DNA of 46,101 bases from Christensenellaceae bacterium (GTDB lineage Bacteria; Bacillota; Clostridia; Christensenellales; DTU072): NCBI GenBank assembly GCA_031259085.1, contig JAIRMA010000062.1:1-46101 (forward strand). Reading direction: 5' to 3'. Below are positions 1 through 10,800 of the stretch, piece by piece. Below the pieces are notes generated by a model that was not told the origin of the DNA, ran no database searches, and saw only the letters and a list, made by a program, of their open reading frames with translations. Positions within the stretch are counted from its first letter, which is position 1, and every line of letters starts with the position of its first letter. Position numbers and translations under genes: made by a program.

Positions 1-302
1 TCGTTCAAATTGATCATTTCTTGTCCCATAGTAACCAGCAACTGGTATTATGGATGCGCCGTTTTCTTGATTCGGAATGCTCACTCTTATTAGTGGGATT
101 TCTTAACTTTTAATATCTAGATAAATTTATGCATTATTAGGATGTGCTGTCAATAACAAAATGTTTAATGTTCTTTTCGTGCATTGATCCTGTACTGAAA
201 AAATCTTTTATAATGTAAACCGCTAACTCTTAAGTTAAAACTTTTTTTGGCAGGTAGCATAAAAATCGCGCAGACAAATCAATCTGACTTTTACACTCTA
301 AT

Positions 303-402
303 TATAATCAAGGAGGTTTTAAAAATCAAGTAAATAGTTTAGCTTAAAAAGACATCCCAATTTGAGAATACTACCATAGTTGATTGTCAAACCTTGATTA
401 TA
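303..402. repeat. 100-bp segment bounded by perfect 11-bp inverted repeats
   Basis: TATAATCAAGG at 303-313 is the exact reverse complement of CCTTGATTATA at 392-402. The 78 bases between them are non-coding. The left arm ends inside an orphan AAGGAGG. The arrangement fits a miniature inverted-repeat element, a long-range RNA stem or an operator pair; a TA dinucleotide at each outer end is compatible with, but does not prove, insertion at TA. Chance cannot be excluded in AT-rich sequence. Confidence 0.35.
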
Positions 403-548
403 TTGTCGTCTAAGCGCACAATTGACGTAGTGTATAACCCCATAATGTAATTCTGTATTAGCCAAAAACAGCGCCATTTTGTTTTCAGTTATCACACATC
501 TAATCTATCTGTTTAATGATATATGATTTAGTATGTTGCAAAACTTGT

Positions 549-577
549 TTGACATTGATAATTTACTCTACTATCAT
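549..577 (+). promoter_or_regulatory. Candidate promoter pointing at the MmcQ/YjbR gene
   Basis: TTGACA (549-554), a 17-bp spacer and TATCAT (572-577). A transcript from here would start about 160 bases before the MmcQ/YjbR gene and would carry a CCCT/AGGG mini-hairpin close to its 5' end. It may be a distal promoter for that gene or the promoter of a short untranslated RNA. Confidence 0.4.
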
Positions 578-703
578 GTCCCTTTCTTGATGAGGGCAAA
601 AACAAATCAATAATTGTTTCGCCTTACATTTAGTTAAAGACCTTTTAAAATGCATAAGTACTATGATAAAAACCATATGTTTATATTCTATTTTAAATAA
701 CAG

Positions 704-733
704 TTGCAATTTTAATAATTTATGTTATATAAT
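704..733 (+). promoter_or_regulatory. Promoter of the MmcQ/YjbR gene
   Basis: TTGCAA (704-709), an 18-bp spacer and a perfect TATAAT (728-733). The expected transcription start is near 740, only about 6 bases before the ATG at 746, so the message would be almost leaderless. The same TTGCAA-18-TATAAT layout recurs at 38236-38265. Confidence 0.6.
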
Positions 734-745
734 ATTAATATTCTT

Positions 746-1147
746 ATGAATAATATAAGTATATCAAAAACTATCTCACGTCAAGATATAATAGACTATT
801 GTATGTCCCTCCACGATGTTTACGTGGATTATCCGTTCGATCATCCATCTAGCGAGCAGAAAACGGCCCTTATTCGTCACACGAAAAACAAGAAGACTTT
901 TGCTCTAATAGCTTACCACCAAGGGCAGATCTATCTAAACCTTAAATGCAACCCGCTAGATGCGGACTTCCTGCGTCAAGCATTTGAAGGTGTAATACCA
1001 GGCTGGCATATGAACAAAGAGCATTGGAACACGGTGATCATCGGAACAGATGTGCCAGGTGATGAGATCAAGAGGCAAATTGCAAACAGTTATGCGCTAA
1101 CCATACCAAAAGCGCAAAGACACATTAAAAAGATAGATATGAAATAG
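746..1147 (+). CDS. MmcQ/YjbR family protein
   Basis: A 133-residue protein of the MmcQ/YjbR family (small alpha/beta proteins with a CyaY-like fold, often annotated as DNA-binding, biochemical role unproven). The family signature is visible across the whole length: the N-terminal helix, the aromatic-rich DYPFDHP segment, the K-x-F-A-L-I strand, LNLKCNP, GWHMNKEHWNTV and a C-terminal SYALTIPKA helix. The length is typical. An in-frame ATG at 722 lies upstream of the -10 box of the promoter at 704-733, so the ATG at 746 is preferred. Neither start has a Shine-Dalgarno sequence, and initiation from a nearly leaderless message is the simplest reading. It stands alone, convergent with the giant lipoprotein gene downstream. 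Confidence 0.88.
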   Translation: MNNISISKTISRQDIIDYCMSLHDVYVDYPFDHPSSEQKTALIRHTKNKKTFALIAYHQGQIYLNLKCNPLDADFLRQAFEGVIPGWHMNKEHWNTVIIGTDVPGDEIKRQIANSYALTIPKAQRHIKKIDMK

Positions 1148-1878
1148 CTTAGCAAAACGTATGATTATATTTTCCATAAATAATCGATAAATATAACAAA
1201 CTAATAAAATATTAACCTACGCACCACATGAACTTATAATCAACCGATGTTTACAACGCCTTTATAAATGATGAGTAACACTTAAGACCAAAACAAGCTG
1301 TTACAAGTGATTAGGTAGTTTCAAGTTTAACTATATTAAAAATATATGTCTGATTCTCTAACTCTTCTTGACCGTTGCCAAGTGTTAATGTTCTAAACAG
1401 CAATATTCACTTAGAATTAACATAAACGAATGTCGCTTTATAATAAAGGATTCTATGGCTATTCTATCTTAACGTTATCAGTTTTGAAGTATTAAAACTA
1501 ATGAAAAAAACTTATATCAATTAATCAAGATGATATATCGATCATCCTATAATACAGGCATTGATTTGATATACACTGATGATTTTGCGGATACATTAAG
1601 ATTAGAAAGAATTATAAAGTAGTATGTATCTTAAATAAAGATATTCGCACACCAAATTTATAATTCTGTCTTTTTATTTTAATAACGCTTAATAATCTAA
1701 AATTCTATCATCATTTGCAATTTTAGATAAAAATATTGCGTTACCAAAACATCTACTAAAATCAATCTAAAAACTAAACCAATTGCTTAAATGCCTTGTT
1801 TTAAGCACATTGCTCTTTTATTAACAACTCATATTCATTAGATAATTGTATTGTTGGTACATATATTTTTTAAATGGA
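1148..1878. other. Intergenic region between convergent genes
   Basis: About 730 bases with no ORF of convincing length, no ribosome-binding site in front of an ORF and no RNA gene that I recognise. It separates the MmcQ/YjbR gene from the oppositely oriented giant lipoprotein gene. The only clear structure is the 10-bp inverted repeat at 1695-1728. Confidence 0.6.
1695..1728 (-). terminator. AT-rich hairpin, possible weak terminator of the 3765-aa lipoprotein gene
   Basis: ATCTAAAATT (1695-1704) and AATTTTAGAT (1719-1728) form a perfect 10-bp stem with a 14-base loop, about 150 bases past the stop codon of the giant gene. There is no immediate U-tract on either strand, so it would be a poor intrinsic terminator. 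It may protect a 3' end instead. Confidence 0.3.
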
Positions 1879-4800
1879 TTATAACAATACTAGATCCGCT
1901 CCATTTAAATACAAAGTATTTTGCGTCATTAATAATGCTATTTCTAAATACTCTAATGTTTTGATTGCGAGAACATTAGCAACAAATTGATTTCCAGTGA
2001 TAGAGAAGTTAATCCCTTCCTGATCTACTAAACATAATACAGATATCGCAACGGACTTGTTATACGAGAAAACAGAATCAATTATTATAATGCTTTGTGC
2101 ATGTCTAATCTCATCTTGAGATACAGTATTGCCATTAATTTGGACTCCGTTTATATTATCAGATATTTCAGAATCACTAACAACTAAGGATCCGCCATAT
2201 AAAACTGCGCCTGAGCTATGTCCTGTAATTAATGTTCCATTTGTTATATATACAGTGCCTTTATAATTAGCCTCCGACATTATAGCAGTCGAGCTTGCAA
2301 TAAAATTAGTTGAACTGGAGTTTCTGTAGAAATATGACCTGCTTACTGTCACATCTGATGCCGCAGCCTTTATCATGATTTCAACACCCGGGGCACCTGC
2401 GGCGATTGGCAATGCTTCAGCCTTCATAATATCTATGGTGACAGCTCCGCTATAAACAGTGATACTTCTAAACGATACTGCTATGTTATTATGAGAAGTG
2501 CCAGCATTTACATCATATGCGCCAATTAAGGTAACAGACGCATTTCTGTTATACACCTGTGATCCAAGCGTCACTCGGTTAATTATAATATCTCCATAAC
2601 TACCTGGAGACAAATAGAATTTATATGTGCTACCATTATCTACACTATTAAGGACTTCTTTTAATTCAGATGCATTATTAATAAGTATTGCTTCAGTAGC
2701 TCCTATATTATAGTAATTACCTTGTACTAGTTTTATATCATAATTAGTTAATAAATTATTGAAGTAAGAAGCCGTTAATTCGTACTGCCCAACAAGGTGT
2801 TTGTCAGAAATACCACCTACTACTGACACTGTAATGCTTGATAACAAAGCATTCTTGTCGCGTTCTGATAATTGACTCAATTCAAATTCTTGACCCGTGC
2901 TGACATCTATAAATCCAATAGCGAGTTTAAGGTCTTGAATTGGGGCTAAATACTCACTTGACAATGATTTTAATTTAATCTGTATTTCTCTTTTAACAAT
3001 AGTAAGTGTTTCGTAGTAGTCAAACCCGAATTGCCCTGAGCTGTAATTACCTCCACCATCTATGATCAATGTATAATAATATGTACCAACATCTAACACG
3101 CCATCAATCTGTTGATATGAGCTATTATAAAATCTATATGTTATTTGCAACCTGGAGAGTTCCTCTGCACTTATAGAATCGCTTGTCACTGGTAATGATG
3201 TTATTAGACTCCCTGTGTACGTAGCAGTAGATGGAGGGATATATGTTACTTGTTTTAGTAAAATTGTCAGGTTTATTCTAAGAGAATAGCCCTGTGTCAC
3301 TAAATAGTTTGATCCGTCCTCCACAATAGTGATAGTCATATAATATTGTCCCACATCTTGAGGTATGGTCTCTTCTACTTCATTAATGCGATAATAGCGA
3401 ATGTAACATTCAAATGTAGCATCACTTAATGGTAATCCACTAATTACGATATTATTATGTTGTAAACCATCATATGTGATTACAATGGTTTCATTATTGT
3501 AGTATGTTCCAACGATACCTTGTACTGAATACGTGACAAGATATAAATCAACAGATTGTTGACCTATCTCAAACTCAACAGGTGTGGTAGTGCTTGAACT
3601 GTCATAGTTGTAATCCTCAACCCGTATCCTAACGTAATATTTCCCAACATTGAGTGGCTGATTTGTAGTCCACACTCCACTTACTAAATATTCAAATATA
3701 TAATCTACGTTTGAATTAAACGTGCCGTCATCTCTTAAGAATAACCCAACGGTCAGATTATCACCATTTATTAATGGAACAGGAGAGCCTGAATAAGTTC
3801 TGTAAGTCCAGGACTCACTAATTAGGAATTGCGAATCACTTATTTGATCTTTATCAATAATTATAGTGAAATCTACAGAAATGTTGTTTCCATAAGCTGT
3901 CTTATAATATCCAACAACCTTATAATTTCCAGCTTTATATATGTTAACTGTTGAAAAATCCCATATAACATCTAATTCGCTTAACTGTGATGTGCTACCA
4001 TCAGAAATAGGTACCTTTGGCATATCTGTAGCAAGTATTGGAATGCCAAGCGGGAAGTGCTTGTATGCTTCTCCATCAGGGAAACCGTATGTTGACACAA
4101 CTGAGCTACTATTATAAGTAGTTATCGGTACCTCAAATGTTATGTAGAGCAATTTTGTCAGTCCGTCTGTACCTCTCAGATCTGTAGTATCCGCATTTCC
4201 AGCGACTAAGAAATCATAAGAGCAATTAAATATGGCCATTCCTGTTGAAATGTTATATGTGATCTGATCTACTGTTATATATTGTTGAGCTGTGTTAATA
4301 AAAATTTGACCCGGTAAAATAACTGACTCTTGCCCACTAAAGTACGAATTATCCCCCGCTACTGCTATTACTATATTATTATAGATAAACCCACCAGATA
4401 CTAATGAATCACCTGAACCTCTCAAACAATATACTATTGGGTCAATAACCTCAATATTGAACACTATATTATTCTTATTAACAGTGCCAAGGGATGCACT
4501 AACATTTCTGTATTCACCCGTACTATCGGTATTAATAGTGGCTCCCAAATTCCATACAATTGGAACACTCGTATACTCGATAACACCCTGATAATCGAAT
4601 TGATAATAAATATAAGTCGGTAATTGCGGTTCAACTGGAAATCCTTTGAGAACATATATGGTTCCACCCCGGATAGGATTGGTTGTTTCTAGTACTGTAT
4701 CTCCGTCTTCAATTTTAAAAGTAGTATCTATATTTCTTGCTTTTATTGGGAATTGAATCGATAATATAGCACCATATACCCTCATACGAGCCATTACCTG

Positions 4801-7800
4801 CATACCTAATTCTAGAGCCCCTGATATAACATCTGGACGTATAATATGCGTCGCATCATATTCCCATATGACGTTTTGGAATGTATGTTCCACGGCGCCG
4901 CCACTAGCATCTTTGAATTTAACAATGACGGTTTGGGGAAATTCTATATTGTAAGGATCAATTGCTATGGTCGCATAGTGATATTCCTTAGAATTATAGC
5001 CATCAGATTTCCTAATCTCTGATATATTAGTTGCTTCGATTGAACGATCTATAACAGTTATTCTTAAATCAAAATACTGAGTTATGCCTAAAGTCCCATA
5101 AGTATTAGCTGTCTCATAATCAGGTTTTGAATAGTCACCATAAACACCTGAAGTTTTCTGAGCTATTTCAAATAAATTAGCATATGTAGTGTCATAGGCT
5201 AAAACAATATATTGTGGGCTCAATGTATATGTCCCGCTCAGTGGTATGTCTGGATATATCCATTTAGCACCTTTTATTCTGAACTCACTACCCATTGTAA
5301 TAATTGCAAGGGCTCTAGGATCTCCTTCGTCATATGTTGTGTTAAAAGTAACAATTAAATTTTCTGGCATGTTATACATACCAGTTGCACTATTATAGGC
5401 ATAACTTATCGGATCAATTTCAAACGAATACTTTCCATCGGCTTGAGATGGATCTCTTGTAAACAAAGTAGTATATGTAACCGTACCACTTGCGGCTGTG
5501 TTTTCACGCTGTATACTCGTAGGCCGCCTGTCTAAATAGTAAACTTTTACAACAAATTCTTGAGAGTATGTGTCTGGTTTAACCTTACCGTCTAGTCCTA
5601 ATTCAGTGCAGACTGTAATAGTAATATTTTTAATCCCACCGTTCATTGGCATTTGATACACTTCAGCAGGCCATATTACATAAGCCACGCCAAACGATAT
5701 AGGTTGTACACCGATTTCTTCTTGTAAATTGTCGCCTAAATGAAACCCTTGGACTGACACCCTATTTGGGACTACAGGATTAAATGGGTCTAATACAATT
5801 ACTACGTCCCCTGTTAGTTGAGGTCCATAACCAAAATCAATATGTGTATATGTTATCTGGATAACAGAATATCTATATCTGAAATCCGCATATGCAATAT
5901 TGTATGATTCGGTTTTATATTCATTATAAAACTTGACTTGACGCAACTCGTTGTTTTTTACTTCTTGCCAATCAATCAATGCAGTTCTTTTGGAGTCAGA
6001 ATCAAACCTAGTGTCATATGGGGTAAACGAAATCGTCTTGTATTCGTTATTTACTTTAAATATAACAGTAAAGGTACGTTCTTTTGATGCGCCATCTGAG
6101 AAAAACTCTATAAGCTCTGCCACTTGTCCTGTTGGATCGCCACTTGTATAAGTAGATTTTGCAATGCCTATGAATTCCCAGCGATCTGCACTCACATTAA
6201 TAGTAACTGATCCACCTTGAGTTGCACCAGTGACAACACCCACTACATTTAGATTAAATCCTTCAAATGTAAATGCATCATCCGTTATAGGTGAATTATC
6301 ATACTCAAATGTTCCACCATCACTAGTTCCTCTAGATCCTGAAATTGTTTGCCACTCGATCTTCAAGGGCGCAGGAGATAATCCAGATTCATAATATAAC
6401 TTGAAAAGTCCCTCTTCTAAATTATTTGTAAACTCAAAAATTTCATCAAAATCAGGCAAATCAGATATTATGTATTGGAACGGATCATCTATTTTATATT
6501 CATTATTGTCCTTTATTTCGACACTTCGATCTAGAATAACAATAGTGATTTTAAATTCCTGTATAATACCCCCGCCGTAACTACTTAAATCAGATGTAAG
6601 CTCGTAAGATTTTCCAGCATATTTTGTAGGATCACTCCAATATTTAGTCTCACTAAATATAAAGTTTTCAAATGGGGTATCACCAGACATTGACTGAAAG
6701 TTAACTGTTAGATTGTCTGTTGTTAATTTAGTCTTAAACACTGCCCGTATTTTAGATGGCAACGCAAAAGTTCTATCGTCATATGGATCGACATAATAGG
6801 TATTTATTATTAGTGCTTCGGTTGCGGCCTCCTCTCCTGAATATCCATAATTGGTTATCTCAACGTGTTCTAGTGTGCTATCTTGAATAGTCACTGAAAA
6901 TGCTGCAATTTCTCGATACTCGGAGCCGAGATTATAATAGGCCCTTATCAAAAGTTCGGAATTCTTATTGCCATAGTTTTCCTGTCCTAGAGTATGTCCC
7001 ATATAATCAAATGTAATTTGATTGATTGTATAGTAATTACCATTAGAACGCTGTATTTGGAATATAAGTTCATTTTCTTCAAACGTGTAACTTTTTGTTG
7101 TCTTGCTAGATTTATTAGTGAATGTAACCGTTAATGGGTATTGCAGATTGAAAACTCCATTACCATTGTATTCGTATAAATTTAGATAAGTTTTATTACC
7201 AGATTCAAAATATGTGTCATCACGAGAAACCGCTGGATCTTCAAGTATGTCCACCTTTAACTTTAATTGTATGTCTTGCGTCCTACCATTGTACATGATT
7301 AACCGCATCCATGCTATTACAATTTCAGTAGGGCTACCCTGTTTTGGGTCAAACATATTATTAATAGCTTGCATTATTACCGCAGTATTGAATTCAAGAG
7401 TATCGCCTACTGCATATTGGGTCATTGGCAACCAGTTTGATATAAACTTAATTGAATCCCCTGAAATTTGAAATCCGTCACTATTCGCTGTATTTCTAGG
7501 TATAATAGTGCTTGGCAATTTTGTAGAATCAAATTGCCCAAATGAATAGATATTATCTATGGTCATCACACCATCACGAATTGTGTACTGAGAGGCATCA
7601 ACTGCAGCCACTGCGGAATAATTATATGTGTTTATGTTCTTCGATAAAAAGTCTATGTTTAATGAAATGGTTTCACTTTGTGGCAATATATCATAAGATA
7701 CCACTACTCTTTGCCCAGTAAAACTAGTTGTGCTGAAGAAATACTCTGACGAAATATATTGCCCATTTTCATCCTGTTTTACTATTGTAGAAGCAGTGCC

Positions 7801-10800
7801 AGTAGTTTTCCATACTATATCGCTATATATGACAGAGCCACTGGATCTATAACTCACTGTAATGCTACTAGGCAAGTAGTACGGCTCATTTTCATAAATT
7901 AGCTGCCCAGTATCACCAAAAACCTCAACGGCAATTCCTACGCCATTTGCTGATAAAACATCTTTAAGCACTATAACAGACATTTCTATAGATATACTTG
8001 CGCTACCTACTCCTAATTGACTTATGCTAATTTCAAAAGTGGATGTATCTTTATCAGTTAGTTCTGTAAAAACTTTTGAATCTATACCATTAATATTTCC
8101 ATATACTGCTCCATAGTAACCAGTGGAATTATCCTCGAAAGTGACAAAAATATTGCTCAAACTTTGTGTGAGAAAATTATATAATATTAATGAGTCCTTG
8201 TCATTATCATTCATTAAATAACGACCACCACCAGCATTAACTAGCGCATAGGGCTTATTAATTTTAAATGTTATTTCACCGGTTCCATCTTTTATTAAAG
8301 TATTCACTTCAAGTGCGGCCTCAGAAGTACCGACACTGCTCGTTAATTCAGACAAGTCATTAAATGCTATTGACTTGATTGCTGGAGCAACAATATTAAG
8401 CCCCATTGAGACAGTTTGTTGCAGACTAGTACCCTTGTAGATTATACCTGTTAGCAGAACAGATTTATTCTCGTATCCTTTTAAAGCACTTATTACCTCA
8501 TCAGCATTTGTCCATTCAACAGGAATTACAATCCCAGAATTTGGCACATCTTTGTTCTGATATTGAACACCAATACGCGTGTCAGTTGACTGCAATTTTT
8601 TCAAAATACTTGCACTCTCTAGTGAATAAGTATTTATGTTAGATGAAATATTATTATCGTCGTCTCTTAATCCATATATGAACCCCGTAGTAATGGTCAT
8701 GTCTAATATATTAACTCTAATTGTTATATCTTGTGGCAGTCTGCCACGCTCTCTAGATCCTGGAACCTCAGTCGACAAAAGATACTGATCAGCATTTACA
8801 CCAAATGTGTTGTCAGTTATCTCTTTACCTTCATATTTCCAGGGTCCTGATGCATTATCACCAGTACCGCCTATAGTATATTCATCACTAATATCGATGC
8901 CATCGATCTCATACGTTATCATAAGCTTGACAGGCAAAGCCTGTGGATTATACGGATCAATAGTAGTTTGATAGTAATCCCCATCCCAAGTCAGTAGTGA
9001 ATTATCCTCATTAAATATCTTCAAATCTTTATATGTGCCATTAGTATTGTGAATTATTACCGTTATTGTTTGTATCTTACCCTCAACATCTCCAATTTTC
9101 CCAGTTAAACTTATTTTTGAATCTTTTTGAAGCATGTTGATTATCTCAGTGTTGTCTGCCCCCCCTGTCATAGGGTGAACGTCCCATGTCACTAAATACG
9201 ACTTACGAACAATGCCACCAGCAAATGACATGTCAAAATTAATTGTCTTTGGGAGACGATTTTTATCAGAGCTTTCAAGCGGGTTTGCTATAATGAACTC
9301 ACCATCATTATCAGTGTCAGACCCGATTGCACCATACCCTACTGCTGCTTGTCTAACCATCTCTTCAATATCATTAGTATTAATATTGCCAGACTCGTCA
9401 ATCGTCAATTGAGTATATGCTAGTGTTGAATCGGCTACTAATTGAACACGTCTTGATGGAGCCCGTACTAATAAATTAACAGTCTGTGATCCAACTAATG
9501 AATCTGTGAATAATGCTGTATCAATGTTAGTAGCTTTTGAGAGCGTGTTTACTGTACCATCTAGCGATATTAATGTTGCAGTAGCTTTATCAAATGCCCA
9601 CTTAAATTTGAAATCATCTATGTTATAATATCCATCAAAATACTCCTCGTCTATTGAAAAGTTTTTAGAACTGGAACCTATTATTCTGTATTTTGCCAGA
9701 ATATCATAACTGCTCGTTTTAAAGTATATTCTAATCTGAATTTCATCTGTTGAAACGATAGGAATCGTGTATGTTGAGAGGTCTATTGCATCGATTGTAT
9801 ACTCACCTGGTAATTCATATAATTCTGTACCGTTTTCAAAATGAATTATCTGAATATAATCAATTTCCTTTGCCAGAACAATCACCTCTAAGGCTACACG
9901 GGTATCATTATAATAGTCATAAACAAAGAATCTTCCCCCATGATAAGAAATAGTCGATTCTTCTTCACTTGTTAATTGCCAATTAAACTCGCGTGCTTCA
10001 TTAGCAATAGCTGTTGAACCTTTCTTGTTAGAACCAAACTTCAAAATAATAGTGTTAAATTCACTAAGTGGATTGTAGTCGCTATTAAATGCTTTTTTGG
10101 TAGAATAGTCATATGGATCAATGGTTGCGACACCAACTATAGGAACGTCGCCTATATATTCATCCACTTTGAAATCTCTGTTCAAAATCTCAATAGGCAA
10201 GGCAAATCTTGATTCTGCTATGCTTCCAAGCCCTATTACAATAGTATAATATGTAGCTTCAACCCCTGTTGTCCATGATCGTATGCTCTCAGCAGAATAA
10301 GGGAAGTCCTCAATAATAAATGCTATTTTCCCCCGCTTTGATTCTAGTGGGTCATCATAATAAACTTCTATTTCGGTTGGTATCGGGCTTAATAATGTTG
10401 GATCTAATTCAAGAGAATCTACTGCTAGCCCTGTTATACGCTTCGTGCCAATGTCTTTATTAGTAATTAACATGAAGTACGAAACGTCTTGTCCAAACAA
10501 TCGCGCCGTTGGATAATATAAATATGTTCCGTCTACTATAATAGATGATTCATCATTGAATGATAATACGAACTCATATGTCTCATCCCCAAATCTCACC
10601 ATTGCAGACTCATGCCATTTTGCAACATAAATTGAATCGAATGAAAGATCCTCTAAATCATCAATTTCTGGTAATACATATATGCTCTCATCAGCTGAAA
10701 AAAGTCCCTGTGGCATTGTAAATGAAATTTTAACTTTAATGGCTGCATTCATATTAGCTACGCCTAATATGTCGTAGATAGGATCATATAAAATCCCGTC

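Larger units (their letters stand above)
1..721. other. Gene-poor left edge
   Basis: No gene can be supported here. Three frames stay open across the first 90-110 bases (two plus, one minus), and nothing recognisable is encoded in any of them, so a gene may cross the left edge but its frame and strand cannot be decided. The rest is AT-rich with frequent stops in all frames. It contains an inverted-repeat-bounded 100-bp segment (303-402), a perfect AAGGAGG at 310-316 that is not followed by a start codon or an ORF, and two candidate promoters (549-577 and 704-733). Confidence 0.5.

Noticed and set aside
1-113. Open frames running off the left edge on both strands (plus frames ending at 91-93 and 111-113; a minus frame with a GTG near 80)
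   Set aside because: Three competing frames of 30-36 codons, none with a recognisable family, so neither strand nor frame can be supported.
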